DNA of 64,000 nt from Flavobacterium sp. TR2 (GTDB lineage Bacteria; Bacteroidota; Bacteroidia; Flavobacteriales; Flavobacteriaceae), in NCBI RefSeq assembly GCF_025252405.1, contig NZ_CP104307.1, forward strand, positions 3,596,001 through 3,660,000. Reading direction: 5' to 3'. Below, one piece after another: positions 1 to 7,113 of the stretch (position 1 is the first letter of the stretch; each line of letters begins with the position of its first letter). The notes under the pieces were generated by a model. That model was not told the origin of the DNA, searched no databases, and saw only the letters and a program-made list of their open reading frames with translations. Made by a program: the position numbers and the translations under genes.

Positions 1-18
1 GACTTAAAAAAGTCGTAC

Positions 19-495
19 ATGGTTGCACTTTTTTTAGCGCTAATCGGCATTGTACTGCCTGCTTATTTTATTTATTTAATTACTGTCAAGTCATATGCTG
101 AAGATAAAGAATTTGCATTGCTGATGGTGATTGTGGTTTTTAGCTTTTGGACTTATATAGCCGTCAAAGGAATTATAGATGTTAGAGAAGAAAAGCAGAA
201 TTTGTTGCTGCAAAAAAAGATTGAAGGAAATGTAAGCATTTTGAAAAAAGAAGTTGTTACTAATGAAGGCTATGAATCGGATACACTTTCTCATGAAATA
301 ACCATTTATTCTCCAATTGAAGAAAAATATAGGAACATTTCAATTTATAAAAAGGATTACAATCAGATTCAGGTTGGAGATTTTGTAAAAATTACCTATT
401 TTACGGATAATACTTCTATAAAAGATTTAATTTTTGAAGACCGAAATTTAAAATCCAAGTATTTTACAACTATTCAACAACAGTTTGATAAATAA
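19..495 (+). CDS. small two-TM membrane protein, unknown function
   Basis: A 158-residue protein that I do not recognise. Two hydrophobic segments near residues 2-23 and 33-53 form a hairpin in the membrane. The rest, about residues 60-158, is soluble, with mixed charge and alternating beta-type stretches. The start is the ATG at 19, only 18 bases into the window, so an upstream partner cannot be excluded. The Crp/Fnr gene follows 8 nt downstream, which suggests co-transcription. No catalytic motif is visible. Confidence 0.7.
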   Translation: MVALFLALIGIVLPAYFIYLITVKSYAEDKEFALLMVIVVFSFWTYIAVKGIIDVREEKQNLLLQKKIEGNVSILKKEVVTNEGYESDTLSHEITIYSPIEEKYRNISIYKKDYNQIQVGDFVKITYFTDNTSIKDLIFEDRNLKSKYFTTIQQQFDK

Positions 496-503
496 AGTTT
501 TAA

Positions 504-1067
504 ATGACATCTATAATAGAATATTTTGAAAAACTGGGTTTTCCAGAACATACTTTAGAAGAATTTTTGAGCTGTATAAAAACAAGGCAATTTTCTGCAA
601 ATGAGCTGATTTTAGCACAAGGACAGCTAGAAAACTATTTGTCATTTATTGACACAGGAGTTGTCAGATATTATGTGGTTGCAAATGATAAAGAAATTAC
701 GTTTGATTTTGCTTTCAAGAATTCCTTTTATTGCGCCTACGATTCTTTCTATAATCGAACCAAAACGGAAGTTTATGTTCAGACCTTGACTGAATGCCAA
801 CTCTATTCTATATCCTACGAAAATCTACAGCGCCTTTACGAAAAATGCGAAACGGCAAAAAAACTTGGTCGCATTGCAACAGAATATCTCTTGGAAAAGA
901 AAGTAAAAAGAGAATTGGATCTTTTGACCAAAACTCCGCAAGAACGATATGAAAGACTTTTATTGGAGCAGCCAAAATACATTCAGCAGATTCCGCTAAA
1001 ATACCTTGCTTCTTACATTGGCGTAGTGCCAGAAACATTAAGCAGGATTAGGAAACGCATTTCTTGA
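504..1067 (+). CDS. Crp/Fnr family transcriptional regulator
   Basis: 187 residues. The N-terminal part (about 15-115) has the cyclic-nucleotide-binding beta-roll pattern, with ELILAQGQ and the DTGVVRYYV strand typical of this fold. The C-terminus (about 160-186) is a helix-turn-helix, with IPLKYLASYIGVVPETLSR as the recognition segment. The usual phosphate-binding Arg/Ser signature of cAMP-responding members is absent, so the ligand is unknown. It has no FNR-type cysteine cluster. It sits between a membrane protein and an MBL hydrolase and may control the latter (inference). Confidence 0.9.
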   Translation: MTSIIEYFEKLGFPEHTLEEFLSCIKTRQFSANELILAQGQLENYLSFIDTGVVRYYVVANDKEITFDFAFKNSFYCAYDSFYNRTKTEVYVQTLTECQLYSISYENLQRLYEKCETAKKLGRIATEYLLEKKVKRELDLLTKTPQERYERLLLEQPKYIQQIPLKYLASYIGVVPETLSRIRKRIS

Positions 1068-1134
1068 TCGAAGTCAATTTTCGAACCAGTTATTAAACCC
1101 AGATTTGCATCAATATTTTAACAATTAAAATCAA

Positions 1135-1935
1135 ATGCAAATGAAGGTTACAATTACACATATCGACACGGCTTGCGTGCTGATAAACATAAATGGCTTT
1201 AAAATTCTGACTGATCCCACTTTGGATCAAAAAGATGGATTTTTTCCGCAATATGTCAGCAGTCCGATGGCATTTTCAAAAAAGTACTGCAGTCCTGCTT
1301 TGTCACTTGATGAAATAGGTACAATAGATTTGGTTTTATTAAGCCACGATCATCATAGCGATAATTTAGATAAAAAAGGGCGTATTTTTATTCAAACAGT
1401 TCCAATTGTTCTCTCAACAAAAGATGCCGTAAAACGCTTAAAAAACACCAATACAATAGGGCTTGACGACTGGCAAGAATATAGTATTGAAACTGAAAAA
1501 GTAAAAAATCTAAAAATTACTGCGATACCTGCTCAGCACACCAATATCAAAAGATTGAACAAAGTTATGGGAAAGGTAATTGGTTTTGTTATAGAATGGG
1601 AAGGTCAGCAAAATGGCTGTTTGTATATCTCGGGAGATACTGTGCTTTTTGACGGATTGTACGAATTGGAGAAAAGAAAGAAAGTCGATATAGCCATTTT
1701 ACACCTAGGCGCGGGAGCATTTCCGTACTTAAAAAAGAATTTAAGAGTAACTATGAATGGCGAAGAAGCAATTGCAGCAACGCAGCTTTTGAATCCAAAT
1801 ATTGTGATTCCGATACACTACGAAGGATGGTGGCATTTTAAGCAGTCTGTAAAATCTTTAAAGAACGAAATTGAAAAATCTGTTGTGAAAGAAAAATTTC
1901 TCTGGCTGGAAAGTGGTGTCCAAACCATTCTCTAA
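1135..1935 (+). CDS. MBL-fold metal-dependent hydrolase (UlaG-like)
   Basis: 266 residues, a full-length metallo-beta-lactamase fold. The metal-binding motif SHDHHSDN lies at residues 70-77; later metal ligands are AQHT, the SGDT motif near 165 and IHYEGWWHF near 226. There is no signal peptide, so it should be cytoplasmic. The substrate cannot be read from sequence; relatives include lactonases and phosphodiester hydrolases. ATG codons occur at 1135 and 1141, and either could be the start. It follows the Crp/Fnr gene by 67 nt in the same direction. Confidence 0.85.
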   Translation: MQMKVTITHIDTACVLININGFKILTDPTLDQKDGFFPQYVSSPMAFSKKYCSPALSLDEIGTIDLVLLSHDHHSDNLDKKGRIFIQTVPIVLSTKDAVKRLKNTNTIGLDDWQEYSIETEKVKNLKITAIPAQHTNIKRLNKVMGKVIGFVIEWEGQQNGCLYISGDTVLFDGLYELEKRKKVDIAILHLGAGAFPYLKKNLRVTMNGEEAIAATQLLNPNIVIPIHYEGWWHFKQSVKSLKNEIEKSVVKEKFLWLESGVQTIL

Positions 1936-2014
1936 ATTTAAGAATTACAATTAGCATAACCGAATTTCTTTATTTGTGAATGATTATGCTCATGATAAAA
2001 ACTAGTAAAAGCAA

Positions 2015-2053
2015 AAAGCCTGTAAGTCTTTCGATTTACAGGCTTTGTTTTTT
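2015..2053. terminator. bidirectional hairpin terminator
   Basis: A perfect 11-bp stem (AAAGCCTGTAA / TTACAGGCTTT) with a 10-nt loop and T-rich flanks on both sides. It lies between the MBL hydrolase (+) and tRNA-Tyr (-), so it can end both convergent transcripts. Confidence 0.8.
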
Positions 2054-2054
2054 G

Positions 2055-2135
2055 TGGGGAGAGCAGGATTCGAACCTGCGAAGTTCACACAGCAGATTTA
2101 CAGTCTGCCCTCGTTGGCCGCTTGAGTATCTCCCC
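2055..2135 (-). tRNA. tRNA-Tyr (GUA)
   Basis: Read on the minus strand: a 7-bp acceptor stem GGGGAGA/TCTCCCC, the anticodon arm GCAGA-CTGTAAA-TCTGC with anticodon GTA, a long variable arm as expected for tRNA-Tyr, and a T arm with GGTTCGAATCC. The discriminator is A and no CCA is encoded. It is the last gene of the minus-strand tRNA block. Confidence 0.95.
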
Positions 2136-2146
2136 AAAATCTGAGC

Positions 2147-2180
2147 GCAAATTATAATTTATTGCATTCAGGAAAGTCAA
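2147..2180 (-). promoter_or_regulatory. possible promoter of tRNA-Tyr
   Basis: On the minus strand TTG (2180-2178) is followed about 21 nt later by TATAATTTGC (2156-2147), which resembles the Bacteroidota -33/-7 elements with one extra base in the -7 box. It lies 12 nt from the mature tRNA 5' end. Weaker than the two tRNA-Val promoters. Confidence 0.35.
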
Positions 2181-2214
2181 AAAAAAAATCCCTAATTTCT
2201 TAAGGAGTCTTTTG

Positions 2215-2289
2215 TGGGCGATGAGGGGTTCGAACCCCCGACCCCCTCGGTGTAAACGAGGTGCTCTGAACCAGCTGAGCTAATCGCCC
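2215..2289 (-). tRNA. tRNA-Val (UAC), copy 1
   Basis: A complete 75-nt cloverleaf on the minus strand: acceptor GGGCGAT/ATCGCCC, D arm GCTC/GAGC, anticodon arm CCTCG-TTTACAC-CGAGG (anticodon TAC), T arm GGGGG-TTCGAAC-CCCTC (one G-T pair), discriminator A, no encoded CCA. Identical over its whole length to the copy at 3391-3465. It has its own promoter at 2326-2356 and is the terminal, intact member of the repeat array that runs to 3085. Confidence 0.95.
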
Positions 2290-2325
2290 TATTTTATTAG
2301 GTTGCTATCGTTTGTGATTGCGAGT

Positions 2326-2356
2326 GCAAATATACAGCTAGATTTTATATTTGCAA
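2326..2356 (-). promoter_or_regulatory. promoter of tRNA-Val copy 1
   Basis: Minus strand: TTG (2356-2354), a spacer of exactly 19 nt, then TATATTTGC (2334-2326), a perfect match to the Bacteroidota TAnnTTTGC -7 element. The tRNA starts 37 nt downstream. The equivalent position in the four decayed copies no longer carries a -7 box. Confidence 0.7.
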
Positions 2357-2420
2357 GTGTTTTTTAGAAAAAAAAGCAAAATATTTTTTACTGTATTGTT
2401 TATCAAATAGCTATAAAATC

Positions 2421-2492
2421 AGAAAAGGTTCGAACCCCCGACCGCTTCCGATTAAAAATCGGAATGCTCTGATCCAGCTGGGCTAATCACCC
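2421..2492 (-). pseudogene. decayed tRNA-Val-like element 1
   Basis: Minus strand: a GGGTGATTAGCCCAGCTGG start, then the anticodon arm replaced by the 8-bp palindrome TTCCGATTTTTAATCGGAA, then GGGGGTTCGAACC. The 3' acceptor half has become CTTTTCTGATTTT and cannot pair with the 5' strand. The D-stem is also mismatched (GCCC). No -7 promoter box precedes it. Confidence 0.75.
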
Positions 2493-2618
2493 TATTTCAT
2501 TAGGTTGTCTTTCGTATGTGACAGCACGGCTAAAGCTAGATTTATATTTGCAAGTGTTTTTTAGAAAAAAAAAGTAAACTATTTTTTACTGCATTGTTTA
2601 TCAAATAGCTATAAAATC

Positions 2619-2690
2619 AGAAAAGGTTCGACCTCCCGACCGCTTCCGATTAAAAATCGGAATGCTCTGAGCCAGCTGGGCTAATCGCCC
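2619..2690 (-). pseudogene. decayed tRNA-Val-like element 2
   Basis: Same design as element 1: a GGGCGATTAGCCCAGCTGG start, the palindromic anticodon region and a broken 3' half (CGACCTTTTCTGATT). The T-loop has lost one base of the invariant TTCGAA (GGTCGA). Not expected to fold as a tRNA. Confidence 0.75.
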
Positions 2691-2818
2691 TATTTCATTA
2701 GGTTGTCTTTCGTATGTGACAGCACAGCTAAAACTAGATTTATATTTGCAAGTGTTTTTTAGAAAAAAAAAGTAAACTATTTTTTACTGCATTGTTTATC
2801 AAATAGCTATAAAATCAG

Positions 2819-2890
2819 AAAAGGTTCGAACCCTCCCGACCGCTTCCGATTAAAAATCGGAATGCTCTGAGCCAGCTGGGCTAATCGCCC
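2819..2890 (-). pseudogene. decayed tRNA-Val-like element 3
   Basis: Almost identical to element 2 but keeps TTCGAA with an inserted base next to it. The acceptor 3' strand is again TTTTCTGATT and cannot pair with GGGCGAT. Confidence 0.75.
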
Positions 2891-3018
2891 TATTTCATTA
2901 GGTTGTCTTTCGTATGTGACAGCACAGCTAAAGCTAGATTTTATATTTGCAAGTGTTTTTTAGAAAAAAAAAAGTAAAATATTTTTTACTGCATTGTTTA
3001 TCAAATAGCTATAAAATC

Positions 3019-3085
3019 AGAAAAGATTCGAACCCGCGACCGCTTCCGATAAAAATCGGAATGCTCTGAGCCAGCTGGGCTAATC
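3019..3085 (-). pseudogene. decayed tRNA-Val-like element 4, fused to the GIY-YIG gene end
   Basis: Minus strand: it starts inside the unit at GATTAGCCCAGCTGG because the acceptor GGGC is missing. The last codons and TAG stop of the GIY-YIG gene (stop at 3082-3080) occupy that place. The rest carries the palindromic anticodon region, one base shorter than in elements 1-3, and a broken T arm and acceptor. Confidence 0.75.
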
Positions 3086-3331
3086 TTTATTTTTTATCAG
3101 TTTCTCAATTTTAATTCTGCTTTTCCATGATTTTATTTGGAGTTCTCTTTTATAGGCAAGTTCTTTTGTTTCGTAGTTTTCGGTATAAACTACTTTCCAG
3201 TCATTTGCATTTCCAGTAAAACCGTTGCTTTTTTGATTGTGCCGAATCAGCCTTTCTTCTAAATTTGAAGTAAATCCAATGTAGTATCTATTTTTGCTTT
3301 CGCTAAATAATATGTAGACAATAAAATTCAT
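3080..3331 (-). CDS. small GIY-YIG endonuclease-domain protein (UPF0213-like)
   Basis: 83 residues from the ATG at 3331; an upstream in-frame TTG at 3364 would lie inside a terminator hairpin and is rejected. The GIY-YIG core is visible: VYI at 5-7, YIG at 17-19, the RxxxH segment with R27 and H31, and the metal-binding Glu at about 63 in the RELQIKSWK motif. Stand-alone domains of this size occur widely and their cellular role is unsettled. It is embedded between tRNA-Val copy 2 and a tRNA-like remnant, and its TAG stop lies inside that remnant, which suggests arrival by insertion or recombination at a tRNA gene (inference). Confidence 0.85.
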   Translation of the reverse strand: MNFIVYILFSESKNRYYIGFTSNLEERLIRHNQKSNGFTGNANDWKVVYTENYETKELAYKRELQIKSWKSRIKIEKLIKNKD

Positions 3332-3346
3332 AAAAGTATGTAAAGC

Positions 3347-3381
3347 AAAAAACTCCAAAATCAAATGACTTTGGAGTTTTT
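3347..3381. terminator. hairpin between tRNA-Val copy 2 and the GIY-YIG gene
   Basis: Inverted repeat AAAAACTCCAAA / TTTGGAGTTTTT with a 10-nt loop and T runs on both strands. On the minus strand it follows tRNA-Val copy 2 by 9 nt and ends 16 nt before the GIY-YIG ATG. Confidence 0.7.
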
Positions 3382-3390
3382 GGAAGTTTG

Positions 3391-3465
3391 TGGGCGATGA
3401 GGGGTTCGAACCCCCGACCCCCTCGGTGTAAACGAGGTGCTCTGAACCAGCTGAGCTAATCGCCC
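3391..3465 (-). tRNA. tRNA-Val (UAC), copy 2
   Basis: A 75-nt complete cloverleaf, identical to the copy at 2215-2289 (anticodon TAC in loop TTTACAC). It appears to be transcribed from the promoter at 3607-3637 together with the truncated tRNA-like element at 3514-3570, and is followed by a hairpin terminator. Confidence 0.95.
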
Positions 3466-3513
3466 TATTTATTAGGTTGCTATCCTTTGCAATTGCGAGT
3501 AAAATTATCGGCT

Positions 3514-3570
3514 ATCGACCTCTTCCGATAAAAAATCGGAATGCTCTGTATCCAGCTGAGCTAATCGCCC
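3514..3570 (-). pseudogene. truncated tRNA-like element 5
   Basis: Minus strand: GGGCGATTAGCTCAGCTGG with an intact D-stem (GCTC/GAGC), then the same palindromic anticodon region (TTCCGATTTTTTATCGGAA), then AGAGGTCGATAG and loss of the T arm and acceptor 3' strand. Unlike elements 1-4 it still lies directly behind a good promoter and immediately precedes tRNA-Val copy 2. Confidence 0.7.
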
Positions 3571-3606
3571 TATTTTACTAGGCTACTATCGTTTGTGATT
3601 GCGATT

Positions 3607-3637
3607 GCAAATTTACACCTAGATTTTGTATTTGCAA
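3607..3637 (-). promoter_or_regulatory. promoter of tRNA-like element 5 and tRNA-Val copy 2
   Basis: Minus strand: TTG (3637-3635), exactly 19 nt, TAAATTTGC (3615-3607). A perfect Bacteroidota -33/-7 pair, homologous to the one at 2326-2356. The remaining gene-free bases (3638-3769) show only AT-rich spacer. Confidence 0.7.
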
Positions 3638-3769
3638 GTGTTTTTGAGAAAAAAAAGAAAACTTTTTTCTAGATCTCTATTTTTAAGCCATTTAAAAACA
3701 GAGAAAATTTTAAGTTTTCTTATTATTTCGTTAAAATGCCAAATTAAGAGTTCTAATTCTTAATAATCT

Positions 3770-3800
3770 TTTGCAGTGATTCGACTTAATCATACATTTG
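3770..3800 (+). promoter_or_regulatory. promoter of the ABC exporter
   Basis: TTTG at 3770-3773, a 19-nt spacer, TACATTTG at 3793-3800: an exact match to the Bacteroidota primary-sigma consensus. The ATG at 3825 gives a leader of roughly 20 nt. Confidence 0.75.
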
Positions 3801-3824
3801 TAAACCTAAAAATAGTATATTCTA

Positions 3825-5609
3825 ATGGCACGATTTAAAGAAAATGATTTACCTAAATCAAAAATAACGGCTACTTCACTTCACAAAGCAAAAACAATTT
3901 TTACATACGCGGGACATCACAAATGGAAATTTTTCATTGGCTTGATTTTTCTTTTACTCACCGGCGCCACTGCCCTAGCCTTTCCTAAATTGATGGGAAT
4001 GTTGGTAGATTGTGTAAAAAATAAAGATAATGACGAGGCTAATCAAATTGCATTAGGATTGATTGTGATTCTTTTTTTGCAATCTTTCTTTTCATTTTTC
4101 AGACTTTCATTATTTGTAAACTTTACCGAAAACACATTGGCCAATCTGCGTTTGGCTTTATATACCAATCTGGTAAAGCTGCCCATGACTTTCTTCTCTC
4201 AAAAAAGGGTCGGGGAATTGAATAGCAGGATCAGTGCCGATATTACGCAAATTCAAGATACATTAACCACTACAATTGCAGAGTTTTTACGTCAATTTAT
4301 TTTAATTATTGGAGGAATTATCCTTTTAGCGACAGAAAGTTTCAAATTGACTTTATTAATGCTTTCTGTAGTTCCGCTAGTTGCAATTGCGGCTGTAGTA
4401 TTCGGACGATTTATTAGAAAATATTCTAAAAAAGTTCAAGATCAGGTAGCAGAAAGCCAGGTAATTGTAGAAGAAACGATGCAGGGAATTAGTATCGTAA
4501 AGGCTTTTGCTAATGAATGGTATGAAATCGCCCGTTATAAAGGAAAAATTAATGAAGTGGTAAAACTGGCCATCAAAGGCGGTAAATACCGTGGTTATTT
4601 TGCTTCGTTCATTATTTTCTGTTTATTTGGCGCAATCGTGGCGGTTGTTTGGTACGGAGTTCGTTTGAGTATTGCCGGCGAAATGAGCGTTGGACAATTA
4701 ATTTCATTCGTATTATATTCTACTTTTGTTGGTGCTTCTTTTGGCGGAATTGCCGAATTATACGCTCAGATTCAAAAAGCAATTGGCGCTACAGAACGTG
4801 TTTTTGAATTATTGGATGAAAGTCCAGAAAAAATCAATTTGGGTTCAACTAAAAATCAGGAAAAAATTAAAGGAAATGTTACTTTCAAGAATGTAGCATT
4901 TAGTTACCCTACGCGTCAGGAAATTCAAGTTCTTAAGGATGTAAACTTTTCAGCAGAATTCGGTCAGAAAATCGCTATTGTTGGTCCAAGCGGCGCCGGA
5001 AAATCGACTATTTCATCTCTTCTTCTTCGTTTTTATGACATTACTTCCGGCGAAATTACAGTTGACGGCAAAAACATTTACGATTATGACTTAGAAAATC
5101 TTCGCGGCAATATGAGTATCGTGCCTCAGGATGTAATTTTATTTGGAGGAACAATTAGAGAAAACATCGCGTACGGGAAACCAGATGCAACTGACGAAGA
5201 AATTATCCAAGCTGCAAAACAAGCCAATGCTTTCAATTTTGTGGATGGTTTTCCTGAAAAATTCGAAACTTTGGTTGGAGAACGTGGTGTCAAACTTTCT
5301 GGAGGACAGCGCCAGCGTATTGCTATTGCGAGAGCTTTACTTAAAAATCCAAGCATCTTGATTTTAGATGAAGCTACATCATCTTTAGACAGCGAAAGCG
5401 AAAAACTTGTTCAGGAAGCTCTAGAAGTATTAATGGAAGGAAGAACAAGCATTATCATTGCTCATCGTCTTTCTACGATTAGAAACGCTGATAAAATCCT
5501 AGTTTTAGATAATGGAAAAATTTCTGAAGAAGGAACTCACCAAGAATTAATAAATTTAGAGAACGGAATTTATAAAAACTTAAGCAACTTGCAATTTAGC
5601 AACTCTTAA
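3825..5609 (+). CDS. ABC exporter half-transporter (fused permease and ATPase)
   Basis: 594 residues, the normal length of an MsbA/BmrA-type half-transporter that works as a homodimer in the inner membrane. The six-helix ABC transmembrane domain spans about 35-320. The nucleotide-binding domain follows with Walker A GPSGAGKST near 386-394, the Q-loop in VPQD, signature LSGGQRQR, Walker B ILILDEATSSLD and H-loop IIAHRLSTI. All ATPase motifs are intact. The substrate is not readable; lipid or drug export are the usual roles. It is a single gene with its own consensus promoter and a strong terminator downstream. Confidence 0.93.
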   Translation: MARFKENDLPKSKITATSLHKAKTIFTYAGHHKWKFFIGLIFLLLTGATALAFPKLMGMLVDCVKNKDNDEANQIALGLIVILFLQSFFSFFRLSLFVNFTENTLANLRLALYTNLVKLPMTFFSQKRVGELNSRISADITQIQDTLTTTIAEFLRQFILIIGGIILLATESFKLTLLMLSVVPLVAIAAVVFGRFIRKYSKKVQDQVAESQVIVEETMQGISIVKAFANEWYEIARYKGKINEVVKLAIKGGKYRGYFASFIIFCLFGAIVAVVWYGVRLSIAGEMSVGQLISFVLYSTFVGASFGGIAELYAQIQKAIGATERVFELLDESPEKINLGSTKNQEKIKGNVTFKNVAFSYPTRQEIQVLKDVNFSAEFGQKIAIVGPSGAGKSTISSLLLRFYDITSGEITVDGKNIYDYDLENLRGNMSIVPQDVILFGGTIRENIAYGKPDATDEEIIQAAKQANAFNFVDGFPEKFETLVGERGVKLSGGQRQRIAIARALLKNPSILILDEATSSLDSESEKLVQEALEVLMEGRTSIIIAHRLSTIRNADKILVLDNGKISEEGTHQELINLENGIYKNLSNLQFSNS

Positions 5610-5663
5610 AAGAAAATTCTTTTCTTAGTCCCGAAGCTTCGAGGCTAAATTGTAATAAAAAAA

Positions 5664-5695
5664 AACTGCATTTGGTTTTCAAATGCAGTTTTTTT
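5664..5695. terminator. bidirectional terminator
   Basis: AACTGCATTTG / CAAATGCAGTT stem with A and T tracts on the two sides, between the convergent ABC exporter and proline dehydrogenase genes. Confidence 0.85.
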
Positions 5696-5716
5696 ATTTA
5701 AATATTATTCAAAAGA

Positions 5717-5749
5717 AAGCCCGACAGTTTTTTAAAATCTGTCGGGCTT
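5717..5749. repeat. dispersed inverted repeat, CCGACAG family
   Basis: An 11-bp perfect inverted repeat (AAGCCCGACAG / CTGTCGGGCTT) with a TTTTAAAA-type loop. The same core occurs at 16598-16621 and, as CCTGACAGG, at 27871-27909, each time just downstream of a gene. Confidence 0.75.
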
Positions 5750-5785
5750 ACTATTTCTATAAACAGTAAATTGAGAAAACTAAGA

Positions 5786-6955
5786 TTATTTCCCTTTTCT
5801 TCTGTTACGTTCAGCTTTAATCATAGATAATTCACGGCTTGTTTGGCCAGCCACAGAAGTATTTTCTTCAGCGCGACGAATTAAATATGGCATAACATCT
5901 TTCACAGGTCCGAATGGCAAGTATTTTGCAACATTATAGCCGTTTTCAGCTAAGTTGTAGCTAATATTGTCGCTCATTCCATATAACTGTCCAAACCAAA
6001 TTCTAGAATCGTTTTTAGCAATTCCTTTCTCAGCCATCATTTCCATTAATTTGTATGAACTCAATTCGTTGTGAGTTCCAGCAAAAATGGCCATTTTATC
6101 AAGATGCTCCAACATATAATGTACAGCATTATCGTAGTTCACGTCTGTAGCTTCTTTAGAAACGCAGATTGGAGAAACATAACCTTTTTCTTCCGCTCTT
6201 TTGTTTTCTTTTTCCATGTAAGCGCCACGAACCAATTTCATTCCGATATAGAAACCTTCAGCTTTGGCAACTTCGTGAAGTTTTTTCAAGTAGTCTAGAC
6301 GATCCCAACGGTACATTTGTAAAGTGTTAAATACAATTGCTTTTTCTTTATTGTATTTACGCATCATATCGGTAACTAAATCATCGGCAGCATCCTGCAT
6401 CCAGCTTTCCTCACCATCAATTAATAAGGCAACATCTTTTTTGTGCGCTTCACTGCATATTTTGTCAAAACGAGCCACTACTCTATCCCATTCTGCTTGC
6501 TCGGCTGGGTTCAAAGTTTGTTTTTCTCCTAATTTTTCATACAATTCAAAACGTCCTAAACCTGTTGGCTTGAAAACGGCAAACGGAATAGCTAATCGCT
6601 CTTTAGCAAAATCGACTGTTCTTAAAGTCATTTCCAAAGCAGCATCAAATTGCTCCTCTTCTTCTTTTCCTTCAACAGAATAGTCCAAGACAGAAGAAAC
6701 TCCTTTTGTAAACATTTTGTCTACCACAGTAAGACAGTCATTTTCGTTTACACCACCACAAAAATGGTCAAAAACCGTTGCTCGAATTAATCCTTCTACT
6801 GGTAAATGAGCTTTAATTGCAAAATTAGTTACAGCAGTCCCTATTCTTACTAAAGGCTCACTGTCAATCATTTTGAAAAGAAAATAAGCTCTATCAAGTT
6901 CCGTGTCACTCTTTAGTGAAAATGCAACCTGCGTGTTATCGAATATCTTTTCCAT
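5786..6955 (-). CDS. proline dehydrogenase
   Basis: 389 residues, a monofunctional FAD-dependent PRODH that oxidises proline to pyrroline-5-carboxylate and passes electrons to quinone. The family signatures are clear: MKLVRGAYMEKE, the THN segment near residue 300, WFGQLYGMSDNISYNLAENG, and the C-terminal YLPFGPVKDVMPYLIRRAEENTS, which holds the conserved substrate-binding YxxRRxxEN motif. No P5C dehydrogenase domain is fused and none is adjacent, so step two must be encoded elsewhere. The start ATG at 6955 is the only reasonable one. Confidence 0.93.
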   Translation of the reverse strand: MEKIFDNTQVAFSLKSDTELDRAYFLFKMIDSEPLVRIGTAVTNFAIKAHLPVEGLIRATVFDHFCGGVNENDCLTVVDKMFTKGVSSVLDYSVEGKEEEEQFDAALEMTLRTVDFAKERLAIPFAVFKPTGLGRFELYEKLGEKQTLNPAEQAEWDRVVARFDKICSEAHKKDVALLIDGEESWMQDAADDLVTDMMRKYNKEKAIVFNTLQMYRWDRLDYLKKLHEVAKAEGFYIGMKLVRGAYMEKENKRAEEKGYVSPICVSKEATDVNYDNAVHYMLEHLDKMAIFAGTHNELSSYKLMEMMAEKGIAKNDSRIWFGQLYGMSDNISYNLAENGYNVAKYLPFGPVKDVMPYLIRRAEENTSVAGQTSRELSMIKAERNRRKGK

Positions 6956-7090
6956 TAAAATTTATTTTTTATGCAAATATAGAGAGTGTTTTGAATATTA
7001 TTCATAAAACGATGCCATATTTTTTAATATCTTTAATGAAATTATAATTTATTTCTTTTCAATAAGTAGGAATTTTCTGTTGTTTTTCTA

Positions 7091-7099
7091 TATTTTTGC
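7091..7099 (+). promoter_or_regulatory. -7 element that decides the start of the O-antigen-ligase gene
   Basis: TATTTTTGC matches TAnnTTTGC exactly. It overlaps an in-frame TTG at 7096, so translation cannot begin there; the ATG at 7114 is the first usable start and lies only about 10 nt behind the expected transcription start. No good -33 TTG is seen at 19 nt. Confidence 0.5.
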
Positions 7100-7113
7100 A
7101 AAAAAAATGTGTC

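Larger units (their letters stand above)
2296..3085 (-). repeat. tandem array of about 200 bp: tRNA-Val-like element plus spacer
   Basis: Four direct repeats follow the intact tRNA-Val. The shared CTAATC boxes end at 2285, 2488, 2686, 2886 and 3085, a period of 198-203 bp. Each unit has a tRNA-like half, an AT-rich spacer ending in the common TTTGCAAGTGTTTTTTAGAAAA tract, and a CATTAGGTTG-type junction. Units 2-4 are nearly identical; unit 1 differs at a few bases. This explains all of the gene-free stretch between 2296 and 3079. Confidence 0.85.

Noticed and set aside
2296..3085. CRISPR-like array of spaced repeats
   Set aside because: The period is about 200 bp and the spacers are themselves nearly identical; there are no cas genes. 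It is a tandem tRNA-like duplication.
3332..3364. N-terminal extension of the GIY-YIG gene from TTG at 3364
   Set aside because: The added codons lie in a terminator hairpin; the ATG at 3331 begins directly at the conserved VYIL strand.
5126..5361. Short frames inside the ABC exporter NBD
   Set aside because: They lie in other frames across conserved ATPase motifs of a real gene.
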